A DNA stretch of 64,000 nt from DAOLOF01 sp964463605 (GTDB lineage Bacteria > Patescibacteriota > Microgenomatia > UBA1400 > PJMF01): positions 1-64,000 of the forward strand of contig CAYXBZ010000001.1 in the NCBI GenBank assembly GCA_964463605.1, read 5' to 3'. The stretch's first letter is position 1, and each line of letters starts with the position of its first letter. Made by a program: the position numbers and the translations under genes. This document shows positions 8,281 through 16,176 of this stretch, in pieces. Under the pieces are notes generated by a model. That model had not been told where the DNA came from. It worked only from the letters and a program-made list of their open reading frames with translations, and made no database searches.

Positions 8281-9201
8281 CTACAACTCCTTCACTATCT
8301 TGGCGTATCGGAAATATCGAATGGGAGAGTTGAGGTGTTTGCAAGTGTACAAGATTAAATCTGCGTCGTAGTCACTAATCTGCTCCCCTTCTTCTCCAGA
8401 GTAAATCTCGTAAACAAACTTGCGTTGTTCTGAAATAATCTCAACTCGATCGCCTACTTCCAACAAAGGCAATCGATAAAAAGAGTGTAGTTGCCAATAA
8501 TCACTCTTCCACCACCATTCCCAGCCATAACGATGACCGACCACGATCATCGGCTTAAGCAAATCGCCTGGAATACCAAAGTCCGGCACCCACCAGGCTC
8601 CAGAATCCAAAGCCTCTTCTTCAGTTTCAGTTCTCTGCAGTTGGGTGTTAACACCAATTTTTGGAATCATAATCAAATCCTCTTGAGGCAAACTTGAATC
8701 AACCGGCGGCAAATATCTATCCTCCTCTACCTGACGACTTTCGAGAGAATCTAGCAACTCCTGTGTATCCAGCGGTTGTTGTTGCTGAACCAACTGCCCC
8801 AATAAAGTTGAGTCTCGATTTTGATTGGTGTCGCTAACAATCGAGGGTTGATAGAAATATGAGTAATAAAGTTTTGGCCCCAGATAAAGCGTTGCCATTG
8901 CCCCCACTCCCAAAAGAATAATTAAAATTATCCAGTTCAACAAAATCTGAGACATTAAAGAGCCAACTTTGGCACTTGAGTTTAAAAAGCCAAAAAATAG
9001 ATGCTGATGCTTAGACGTGGGATGTGAAGAATAACTCGAGTTGAGCGATAAAGATAATATCGGCTGACGATAAACGTCAAACTCTGGTTTGTAATAAGGC
9101 AATGTGGGGTCAACTCTTTGAGACCACTTTCCCAGAAGGCTTTTCTTGATCGAACCGCTAAAGTGAGCGGAGACGCTAGTATTTTTAAGCTGATACAACA
9201 T
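8281..9201 (-). CDS. Sortase family transpeptidase
   Basis: A protein of 306 residues from the ATG at 9201. An in-frame TTG at 9273 would add 24 residues and cannot be excluded. About 85 polar residues precede one membrane segment (NWIILIILLGVGAMATLYLG), then a Gln-rich linker and the sortase barrel. The catalytic residues are visible: His in VVGHRYG, Cys in ILYTCKH and an Arg shortly after in SPIRYFRYA. Sortases cut a sorting motif in secreted proteins and join the product to the wall or to another subunit. The long cytoplasmic N-terminus is unusual. No LPXTG-type substrate or second sortase was seen in the window, so its substrate is unknown. Confidence 0.88.
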   Translation of the reverse strand: MLYQLKNTSVSAHFSGSIKKSLLGKWSQRVDPTLPYYKPEFDVYRQPILSLSLNSSYSSHPTSKHQHLFFGFLNSSAKVGSLMSQILLNWIILIILLGVGAMATLYLGPKLYYSYFYQPSIVSDTNQNRDSTLLGQLVQQQQPLDTQELLDSLESRQVEEDRYLPPVDSSLPQEDLIMIPKIGVNTQLQRTETEEEALDSGAWWVPDFGIPGDLLKPMIVVGHRYGWEWWWKSDYWQLHSFYRLPLLEVGDRVEIISEQRKFVYEIYSGEEGEQISDYDADLILYTCKHLNSPIRYFRYAKIVKEL

Positions 9202-9513
9202 TGGATAATCCCCGATAAATAGCCTAATTAATGATAACACTCCGTGAAACTTCTCTGCAAAAGTAACCGTCAAGCTAGACTACTTTATAGGTTGGAGCGA
9301 ATTATATCTTATAATCAGGAACAAATCAATTATATAGGATACTACTTGAGGGATAAAATAGACCAGTCGAATCTTGGCTCTCCTGATTGTCAAGAAAGTC
9401 CTCAACTTTCATGGGTAAATGTAAACTAATATATCAATAGGTAAATTTGTATATAGGTAAGAAGAATGATCCCAATACTATCGCCACTAAGTGGTCAGTG
9501 GCGTTAATAAAGC

Positions 9514-9575
9514 AAAAAAAAAGCACCTAATTGAAGTTCGGTCGCCTGCCCAACCACCGAACTTCAATTAAGTGC
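9514..9575 (-). terminator. Strong minus-strand intrinsic terminator
   Basis: Arms of 20 nt (9523-9542 and 9556-9575) pair at 19 positions around a 13-nt loop. The single C/A mismatch on the plus strand becomes a G-U pair on the minus strand, where the stem is followed by nine T. It therefore terminates minus-strand transcripts coming from radA. Confidence 0.85.
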
Positions 9576-9615
9576 CTTGTTAATAAATTTGCAAATTGTA
9601 ATATATCTAATTTGT

Positions 9616-9696
9616 GCTCATTTCTGAGGGGTTTCACCCCTCAGCGTTTTGTTTCGTCCCGTCCTGCTAAGCGGGACTACGGAGCATAATCAGAAT
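9616..9696. repeat. Structured intergenic repeat, copy A (81 bp)
   Basis: It begins GCTCATTTCTGAGGGG and ends ATAATCAGAAT, exactly as copy B at 11592-11782. Inside are an 8-bp hairpin (CTGAGGGG/CCCCTCAG at 9624-9644) followed by CGTTTTGT, and a second hairpin (GTCCCG/CGGGAC). The ends TTCTGA and TCAGAA are complementary. It lies downstream of radA. Confidence 0.8.
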
Positions 9697-9948
9697 CACA
9701 ACTGTTGTAGCATCCCAACAATTATACCCCAACTATAATATTATTGCCAATAGAATGTCAACCTATAAAATTATTAATGTCGATTGAATCCATATCTTAT
9801 AGTATTCTTTTTGAGGAGTTTAAGAGTAAATTTACATGTTTTACACATGACAATCGTAAAATTCATCGTTGTTGAAAACTGGTAGATAAACTTGAAGAAG
9901 CTACTTTGCTGACTATTAAAACAATTAAAAACGCGACATTAACTCAAG

Positions 9949-11535
9949 CTAACTCAACAACCCTATCTCGGCCAGAACTTCTTTGAGAGTGTGGTGAGTT
10001 TTAGAACTGATCACATTGGAATATCCCAAGCGGTGCGCCTCCTTGATGCGCCTATCAAGTGCTGCCACTTGTCGCACCTCTCCCAGCAAGCCCACCTCTC
10101 CGATAAAAACAGTCTTGGTTTTAATTGATCGATTGTTGAGGCTACTGGCAATGGCAACCGCCAGTGCTAGATCAACTGCCGGCTCGCTAATTCTAAAACC
10201 TCCAGCTGCGCTTAAAAAGATGTCGTGAGAAGCTAGGGGCAATCTGCAGTGTTTCTGCAACACAGCAGCCAACACCTGAATTCTAGACAGCTCAATGCCT
10301 CGACCTACCCGCCGCGGCATTGCCAACTGAGATTGATTCACCAAAGACTGTGCCTCAATTAACAGCGGACGAGTTCCTTCCATCACACAGGCCACCGCAC
10401 TTCCCGCCACTCGCTCTTGCTGATGTTCTAAAAAAATCTCGCTTGGATTGGATACTTCTTCATAACCATACTCCACTACCTTAAATACCCCCACCTCATC
10501 GGTGGCGCCAAATCTGTTTTTCAAAGCTCTTAGCAATCTAAATTGTCCCGTTCTTTCGCCCTCTAACTGCAATACCGAGTCAACCATGTGTTCAAGAACC
10601 TTCGGGCCAGCTATGGCTCCCTCTTTGGTAACATGCCCCACCAAGAAGGTAGGAATCGACAAACGCTTGCTTACCGAGATAATTCGTTCCGTTGACTCTC
10701 TTACTTGACCGATACTCCCGCTAGCACCAGTTAAATCTAAAGTAGTGAGTGTTTGGATGCTATCAACTATCACTAAGTTTGGCCGAGTACTCTCCATAAC
10801 GGCCGTGAGTTGATCAACATCGGTAGTTACGACAAATTGTAAGATTTGATCGGTGGCTTGAGTTAGGTTGTCCGAATCTTTAACAAAGCCATATTTTGAT
10901 AAAAAATGTTCATTATTTAATATTCTATTGATTCTAAGGTTAATTTGTTCGGGGCTTTCCTCACCACAAACATATAAAATTTGATGCTTGCTGTCAACCT
11001 CCTCCAAACTCTTCTTGTTTTTTTTCAAGAGTTTTTTTTGAGACTCTTGGTTGGTTTTTTTTGAGTTTTTTTTATCTTCACCCCCCTTGCTTTTTTGCCC
11101 CCCCTTATCTTTTGCCTCTTTCTCAACCGCATCTTGTTGTTGATTTTCATTACTTAGTGAGTCTGACGCGATCAAGCCACTCATCACCAAACTCACTTGT
11201 GTTAACAAGGTGGATTTGCCAATTCCTGGCTCTCCTCCAATTAACATCACCGCTCCCGGGACTATTCCTCCACCCAAAACTCTATCTAACTCTCCAACCC
11301 CGCACGAAAAACGCTGTTTTGAGTCGCTAATAACTCCCACCTCTGGACGAGAGACTAGCAATTCACTTAAGTTGACATCTTTCATCGCCCGATTGGTAGC
11401 TTTTGCTCGCGACACGTCTTCGACTACTTCCTCCACCAAACTATTCCAAGATCCACACTGAGTGCAGCGACCCTGCCACTTTGGATGTTTGGTGCCACAG
11501 CTTTGACACACATGCACTGTTTTAGTCTTTGCCAT
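9949..11535 (-). CDS. radA: DNA repair protein RadA/Sms
   Basis: A protein of 528 residues. It opens with a four-cysteine zinc finger (Cys10, 13, 24, 27), then a RecA-like ATPase with Walker A GEPGIGKST at 101-109 and the RadA signature KNRFG, and ends in a Lon-protease-like domain. RadA is a helicase that promotes branch migration during recombination and repair. Between Walker A and the next conserved strand (about 122-184) sits a Lys/Gln/Glu-rich insertion of about 60 residues, encoded by four separate A8 runs. The gene is flanked on both sides by the same structured repeat, and a terminator lies downstream. The identity is certain. Confidence 0.97.
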   Translation of the reverse strand: MAKTKTVHVCQSCGTKHPKWQGRCTQCGSWNSLVEEVVEDVSRAKATNRAMKDVNLSELLVSRPEVGVISDSKQRFSCGVGELDRVLGGGIVPGAVMLIGGEPGIGKSTLLTQVSLVMSGLIASDSLSNENQQQDAVEKEAKDKGGQKSKGGEDKKNSKKTNQESQKKLLKKNKKSLEEVDSKHQILYVCGEESPEQINLRINRILNNEHFLSKYGFVKDSDNLTQATDQILQFVVTTDVDQLTAVMESTRPNLVIVDSIQTLTTLDLTGASGSIGQVRESTERIISVSKRLSIPTFLVGHVTKEGAIAGPKVLEHMVDSVLQLEGERTGQFRLLRALKNRFGATDEVGVFKVVEYGYEEVSNPSEIFLEHQQERVAGSAVACVMEGTRPLLIEAQSLVNQSQLAMPRRVGRGIELSRIQVLAAVLQKHCRLPLASHDIFLSAAGGFRISEPAVDLALAVAIASSLNNRSIKTKTVFIGEVGLLGEVRQVAALDRRIKEAHRLGYSNVISSKTHHTLKEVLAEIGLLS

Positions 11536-11835
11536 AAGTTTTACTTATCCAAACTGATAAATTCGCATATTAGTAACAGTATTAGATATGAGCTCATTTC
11601 TGAGGGGCAAGCCCCTCAGCGTTTTGTCTTGCTTTGCAAGATCAAAGCCTGCCTGCCTACCGGTAGGCAGGCTCCCCTGTCGCTTACGGGGTATTAGACC
11701 CCGAAGCTCCACTAGGGGGAATCCCCCTAGAACCCCCATTCTGATTTGTTCCCCGTAGCAAGCTACGGGGTATAATCAGAATTAATATCTGCTTCAGCGC
11801 TGCAGCAACACAGATTAAAACCTCATGTATATCAA
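11536..11835. other. Intergenic region upstream of radA, mostly repeat
   Basis: This 300-bp gap is largely occupied by copy B of the structured repeat (11592-11782). Open frames on both strands here encode LPTGRQA, which is simply the translation of the palindrome, so they are not taken as genes. The radA promoter should lie in the last 50 bp before 11535. Confidence 0.6.
11592..11782. repeat. Structured intergenic repeat, copy B (191 bp, multi-hairpin)
   Basis: It shares both ends and the first hairpin (11600-11619) with copy A, in the same orientation. The middle is longer and holds a perfect 22-bp palindrome at 11651-11672 (half-site GCCTGCCTACC), an imperfect CCCC/GGGG hairpin, a perfect 8-bp hairpin CTAGGGGG/CCCCCTAG at 11712-11730, and a final hairpin CCCCGTAG/CTACGGGG enclosed by ATTCTGATT/AATCAGAAT. 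It looks like a mosaic of short palindromic elements. Confidence 0.8.
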
Positions 11836-12180
11836 CTAGTCAAGTTCTTGAATTTTTTGCACCTGCAGCCGTCCGTCTCTAAACTCCGCCACCACCTCCA
11901 CCCGCATGCCAACATAAGATGATAGCGACAAAGAGTTGCTACCCACTTGAGTTTTGCCCACCTCTCCTAGTTTTAAATAATACAAAGAGTTTTCTTGAGT
12001 AAGTTCACCCACCACAATAATTGGCTCTCCTTGAACCGTAGTTTGTCGCCACTGCTCAATTTGTTCTTGACCAACTAAGTTGTCACTTGAGGCAGCAAAA
12101 CGCTGCATCAACCAATAATAACCCAAAACCAATCCCACCATGATGGTGATAAGTAAGACTAGGCGAAGAACTACTTTCAT
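11836..12180 (-). CDS. Small membrane-anchored protein of unknown function
   Basis: A protein of 114 residues. One membrane segment at about 5-25 is followed by about 85 extracytoplasmic residues predicted to be mostly strands (for example GEPIIVVGELTQENSLYYLKLGE and GMRVEVVAEF). The pattern suggests a small OB-like barrel, but no family motif is visible. It lies about 30 bp downstream of the nucleotidyltransferase gene on the same strand and is probably co-transcribed with it. I do not recognise the function. Confidence 0.6.
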   Translation of the reverse strand: MKVVLRLVLLITIMVGLVLGYYWLMQRFAASSDNLVGQEQIEQWRQTTVQGEPIIVVGELTQENSLYYLKLGEVGKTQVGSNSLSLSSYVGMRVEVVAEFRDGRLQVQKIQELD

Positions 12181-12210
12181 AAAATGCTGTTGTTGATTTA
12201 TAGATTGGTA

Positions 12211-12690
12211 CTATTTAATCATCATGGTGGTTGAAAACCTAGGGTCACGCTCACAAATCACCTCTACTGCTCCCCCCACCACTTGCATCAGTTTATTTTT
12301 TTGCTCCAAAAAAGGAGTGTGTTCTGAAACCAACAAAACAGTTGGCTGAAGTTTCTTGATTAACTCAAGATGATCTTGTTGTGTGTCAAACTTGCTTGGC
12401 AGGATAAAAACCAGATCTGCCAGATGAGTTTCAACCAACTTTCTCACTCTTACTTCTTGAGAGTCTATTGGTCGGTCAGCTCCCTTGAGTTTTTTTACTC
12501 TACTATCAGACTCAACTCCCACCACCAAACAACCACCAAGCTCCTTCATTCTAGTTTGAGCCTGAGATAAAAAGAGCAGATGCCCCTGATGAAGCAGATC
12601 AAAAACTCCCGTAACCAATCCGATTGGACGATCTCTCTCGCGACAAGTTGCAACTATTTCATTTAATGATAGCTTAAGTGCTTGAGTCAT
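12211..12690 (-). CDS. Cytidylyltransferase-like nucleotidyltransferase (RfaE/TagD type)
   Basis: A protein of 159 residues from the ATG at 12690. An upstream in-frame TTG would add 11 residues. The signature GLVTGVFDLLHQGH contains the HxGH motif of the nucleotidylyltransferase superfamily, and a second conserved segment reads VVGVESDSRVKKLKG. These enzymes join a nucleotide to a phosphorylated sugar, alcohol or cofactor. The length and motifs are closest to the heptose-phosphate adenylyltransferase (RfaE C-domain) and glycerol-phosphate cytidylyltransferase group. The substrate cannot be told apart. An extended -10 box (TGA-TATAAT, 12723-12728 on the minus strand) gives a short leader. Confidence 0.75.
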   Translation of the reverse strand: MTQALKLSLNEIVATCRERDRPIGLVTGVFDLLHQGHLLFLSQAQTRMKELGGCLVVGVESDSRVKKLKGADRPIDSQEVRVRKLVETHLADLVFILPSKFDTQQDHLELIKKLQPTVLLVSEHTPFLEQKNKLMQVVGGAVEVICERDPRFSTTMMIK

Positions 12691-12722
12691 GTTGTTTGTT
12701 TGTATCTCTGGATCGCCACACA

Positions 12723-12728
12723 ATTATA
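12723..12728 (-). promoter_or_regulatory. Extended -10 box of the nucleotidyltransferase gene
   Basis: The minus strand reads TGA then TATAAT here, an extended -10 element about 32 nt before the ATG at 12690. No convincing -35 was found. Confidence 0.5.
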
Positions 12729-12874
12729 TCAGCGAGCAAGCAAGCAATATTTTTTCAAAAACCAACTTCATCAATGACCAGTCGTATTAAAAAAACTACC
12801 CTCAAAACTTACAACAATACGACATATTGTGGCACACAGACCTTAAAAAAACCTGAAGAATTTCTGTGCCAAAT

Positions 12875-13969
12875 TTATTTAATTTCTTGGAGTTTTTGGG
12901 TAGCTTGTTGAAAAAGTGTCTGCCATTCCTCGAGATATTTTAGATGACTCACCCCATCATGCATAAAAGCTCGATTGATATTCAGATTCTTAAAAGGAAT
13001 GTTATTCTTTTGATGAAGGTGACTCGCACTCAATTTAAAAATCAAGTGATTTATCCAGTTTAAAAAACCACTTAATCGTTCATTTTGTTCAGCCTTGTTA
13101 GAATCTGAGGCTAACTCTTGAGTCACTTGATATTTTTGATTTACTAAAAAGTTTCCCAGCCAACTGTTGCTTTGTGTGAACTTTTTTTGAACATTGCCCG
13201 CATCATAAATCCAATCTATCTGCATTGACTCAAGAGCATCAAAAATTGATCTTTTCTCTTGAGGTAAAGAGAGTGAGTCAAGATCCATCCACAAATTAAA
13301 ACACCACTGATCTGAAAAAATTACTTTCCCAAAAAAAGAAACTCTTTTCTTGCCGTTAACAATCGCCAACAGCAACAAGACCAACCTAGTTATCCAAAGA
13401 GTTCCTGGCTTGGTCACGATCAACAGGTCAAGGTCATCATTGGGTTTAGCAGATCTGGCTGCCACCGAACCGGTGATGCCAATGGCCTCAATCCAGCCAA
13501 TCTTTAAAGCAGCCCGAATCAATCCATAAGCCGAATCTCTCACCAAATAAGAGTTGATGTTATTTTGCCGCCTACTTTTCACCCAGTTTTGTGCCACCAA
13601 CCTCTGACTTTCGTGGCCACGTCCATCTTTAAATTTATCAACAAAACAAAAATAATCGTCCCACTTTTGCAACACCCCCGTCTCAACCAATTTATTAAAT
13701 CTTGATCGAAGCAATTCAAGCGACGGGGAAGACCTGTTTTGAAAATCAATATTATCAAAAATGCCACCTGCTTGCTGCTTAATCATCAAAGTCTTTATCA
13801 GCTGCTGCTCAACCACCTCTGGTCTAATTAAACGCTGAAGAATCTCACTTTCAAGTAAGGGAAACTTAAACTGAGAGCTGTAGGCAACTGTTGCCAAAAT
13901 TTGAAGATCCAACGAGCCAACTTTCGAAGCGAAAGAGTTATGAAAGTGATGCGACTGTGTCTTTTTCAC
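12875..13969 (-). CDS. Nucleotidyltransferase-fold protein
   Basis: A protein of 364 residues with a GTG start preceded by AGAGGG. The central segment GITGSVAARSAKPNDDLDLLIV carries the GS motif and DxD of the polymerase-beta-type nucleotidyltransferase fold. The N-terminal 130 residues look like a winged-helix region and the C-terminal 130 are helical with no known motif. Members of this fold add nucleotides to RNA, proteins or antibiotics, but the substrate here cannot be stated. It starts 18 nt after the stop of the solute-binding protein gene, so the two are probably co-transcribed. The fold is likely; the function is unknown. Confidence 0.65.
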   Translation of the reverse strand: MKKTQSHHFHNSFASKVGSLDLQILATVAYSSQFKFPLLESEILQRLIRPEVVEQQLIKTLMIKQQAGGIFDNIDFQNRSSPSLELLRSRFNKLVETGVLQKWDDYFCFVDKFKDGRGHESQRLVAQNWVKSRRQNNINSYLVRDSAYGLIRAALKIGWIEAIGITGSVAARSAKPNDDLDLLIVTKPGTLWITRLVLLLLAIVNGKKRVSFFGKVIFSDQWCFNLWMDLDSLSLPQEKRSIFDALESMQIDWIYDAGNVQKKFTQSNSWLGNFLVNQKYQVTQELASDSNKAEQNERLSGFLNWINHLIFKLSASHLHQKNNIPFKNLNINRAFMHDGVSHLKYLEEWQTLFQQATQKLQEIK

Positions 13970-13987
13970 ATAATCCCTCTAGCATCT

Positions 13988-16057
13988 CTAAAGCCCAAAC
14001 TGACTCATGACTTGAGTAACTCCTTGATTGAGGGTTTGTAGATCGGCTTGAGTCAATTCTTGACTAGAGGCTTTGTTGATTGCGTCGGCATAGTAATCAA
14101 TAATCAAATCATTCAAGCCCACATCGTGAGTAAAGGAGCACAAAGGGCCGCTGCGGGCCAACGGTGCATCCTGCAAGTAAGCAGACACATACTCGGCATT
14201 GGCAAGCTCACTAGCCATGTCAACTCGCGGATAGATCTCTCCAAAAGCACGAATCTCGCTCTGGGCTGAGTAGAGCTTGCGCAAGACATCAGGCGTACTA
14301 AGATACTTGAGTAGTTGCCAAGCTTCATCGGCATGAGGACTCTTACTACTCACCCCCTCTGCCCAATAAGTAGCCCAACCATACTCACTCTCTCCAAGTT
14401 TTGGTACAGGAGCAATCTCAAAATTCAAATCAGGATTTATGTGTTTTACCTCGTGAGCCCTCCACGATGGAGCCAGCATCATCGCCACATCGCCCCTGGC
14501 AAAAGCCGTGGTTGAGTTTGGAAGATTGGAACCATACACTGGAGTAGATTTAGCAAATAGAGCATAAAAGTCTATGGCATCTCTCACCTCTCCCGAAAGA
14601 GGGTTTGAAGGGTTGCCTCCATTTTGATGAATCAAAAGACCCAGTATGTCTGAAAAATGTTCAACATTAGAGGTATTACCCAGAGCAATTCCACCGCGTT
14701 CAACCTCGTTGCCGTTGCGAACGGTAAGTTTATCAGCCAACACTCGCACCTCACCCCAAGTTGAGGGAACCTCTTCGTTTGCTGTTTGCAAAATATCTTT
14801 GTTGTAGTACAAACCCAATCCGTCGTACATGAGAGGAATTCCCACCAACTGCCCATTGTGTTGTAGTTGTTGAGAGTATATTGGATAAAATGTTTGTTCA
14901 TACTCGGCCACCGACATCACTCTGGTTGGCATTGGAGCCAACTCTTCCTCAAGCATTGGCACCCAAGTTGCGTGATATCTGAAAACATCTGGCCCGCTCC
15001 CAGCCTCAATGGCTGATTGCAGGCGAGTTCTATAATCTTTGTGTGACTGCTGCCTGTAGTCAACACCAATGCCTGTTTGCTGCTCAAAATCCTCAAGTAC
15101 TTCCTGCATCACCGAGGTCGGTTCCCACAAACCCCAATAGCTCAGCACTACATTGCTTTGAGCCGGAGCTGTGGCTGGTGCCTCACCCGTATCAGGCGAA
15201 GAAGGTGATGAAGAACTAGGAGATGTTGAGCTGCCTCCCAGATTCAAAACTTTCATAATGCCATACACCACTCCTCCTACAATCACTAGAGCGCCAAGTA
15301 AAAAAGGGACAAACTTGGGCACCTTGCTGCCGGAACCTGCCATCTTGGGAGGTTTGGGCAATTTAGGAGCTTTAGATTTTTTTGTTCTTGATTGCTTTTT
15401 CTTATCTTTTCCGTCAGATTGATCATCATCTTTTCCTTCATCTTGACTATCACCTGTTGCTGACGAGCTAGACGTGAGACCACCTATTCCCGATCCAGAG
15501 GGAGCGCTCGCTCCTAAGTTAGGGTGCGTAATAGCTGGATCACCCATTCCATCTGGCTGAGAGGTCATTTGTCTAGCCGCAATTGTTTGTTGAGCTGCTA
15601 ACTTCGCTTGAGCTTCAGTTTGCTGCTCATTTGAAGTGGCGTTGGGATTAATCGGCGACTCACTCAAGCTCGTTCTGGGCACAGAAGCCGCTGCCGCTGC
15701 TGCCTTGTCGGCACTTGAAGCTTGAATTTTTTGCATCGTACTTTGAGGAGCAGCTTGAGGTTGGTCAAAGGTGGGTGCTTCTCTGGTTTGACTGATGGTA
15801 GAAGTGCGAGTGACCTGACCTTGCTCATTTAATTCTGGAGGAGCTCCTCCTGGATACTGCGTGTCCAAACCACTGGGCATCACTGGAGCTGGAGGAATTG
15901 GTTGAGAGTTAGATGAAGCAAGTGGCGTTTTAGGAGGAGGGGTAATCGTTTGGGCGCCAGCTTGACCGCCAACTGCTCCAGAAGGAGTTGGGGTTGAACC
16001 TGCTCTAGAGGGAGGTTGAGGGATGTTGGGCCTGGGTAATGAAGAGTCGTTGGGCAT
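13988..16057 (-). CDS. Membrane-tethered extracellular solute-binding protein (family 1-like)
   Basis: A protein of 689 residues from the ATG at 16057. About 220 Pro/Ser/Gln/Ala-rich residues and a Lys-rich stretch precede a single membrane segment (FVPFLLGALVIVGGVVYGI). A Ser/Pro linker then leads to a C-terminal binding domain of about 380 residues that resembles sugar-binding proteins of ABC importers (VVLSYWGLWEPTSVMQEVL, GSGPDVFRYHATW, TTAFARGDVAMMLAPSW, WQLLKYLSTPDVLRKL). Such proteins normally capture sugars and hand them to a permease. No lipobox and no permease or ATPase gene is visible nearby, so the partner lies elsewhere or the domain has another role. An 80-140-bp divergent spacer separates it from the VanW gene. 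Confidence 0.8.
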   Translation of the reverse strand: MPNDSSLPRPNIPQPPSRAGSTPTPSGAVGGQAGAQTITPPPKTPLASSNSQPIPPAPVMPSGLDTQYPGGAPPELNEQGQVTRTSTISQTREAPTFDQPQAAPQSTMQKIQASSADKAAAAAASVPRTSLSESPINPNATSNEQQTEAQAKLAAQQTIAARQMTSQPDGMGDPAITHPNLGASAPSGSGIGGLTSSSSATGDSQDEGKDDDQSDGKDKKKQSRTKKSKAPKLPKPPKMAGSGSKVPKFVPFLLGALVIVGGVVYGIMKVLNLGGSSTSPSSSSPSSPDTGEAPATAPAQSNVVLSYWGLWEPTSVMQEVLEDFEQQTGIGVDYRQQSHKDYRTRLQSAIEAGSGPDVFRYHATWVPMLEEELAPMPTRVMSVAEYEQTFYPIYSQQLQHNGQLVGIPLMYDGLGLYYNKDILQTANEEVPSTWGEVRVLADKLTVRNGNEVERGGIALGNTSNVEHFSDILGLLIHQNGGNPSNPLSGEVRDAIDFYALFAKSTPVYGSNLPNSTTAFARGDVAMMLAPSWRAHEVKHINPDLNFEIAPVPKLGESEYGWATYWAEGVSSKSPHADEAWQLLKYLSTPDVLRKLYSAQSEIRAFGEIYPRVDMASELANAEYVSAYLQDAPLARSGPLCSFTHDVGLNDLIIDYYADAINKASSQELTQADLQTLNQGVTQVMSQFGL

Positions 16058-16161
16058 GGTTTGAAAAAATAATTCGCAAATTGATGGCAAAGCGAAACAG
16101 GCTCGCTCGCTTATATCAGTCTAAAGCTACATAACTGGTTACACGAAAGCAATAGATTTAA

Positions 16162-16167
16162 TATACT
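16162..16167 (+). promoter_or_regulatory. -10 box of the VanW gene (leaderless type)
   Basis: TATACT ends 9 nt before the ATG at 16177 and no Shine-Dalgarno sequence is present, so transcription should begin 2-3 nt before the start codon. Confidence 0.5.
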
Positions 16168-16176
16168 ATTGCTATT

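Larger units (their letters stand above)
9202..9948. other. Long intergenic region between the sortase gene and radA
   Basis: About 750 bp without a credible gene. It contains a 7-bp hairpin at 9482-9503, a strong minus-strand terminator (9514-9575), one copy of a structured repeat (9616-9696) and AT-rich filler up to the end of radA. A short open frame near 9244-9429 overlaps the alternative sortase start and has no coding character. Confidence 0.6.

Noticed and set aside
9482..9503. Hairpin with CGCCACT/AGTGGCG arms considered as a separate regulatory element
   Set aside because: It is short, lies just beyond a strong terminator and has no T run or neighbouring gene start that it could control.
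11485..11739. Open frames on both strands encoding LPTGRQA-containing peptides
   Set aside because: They are translations of the palindromic repeat upstream of radA, overlap each other on opposite strands and have no coding character.
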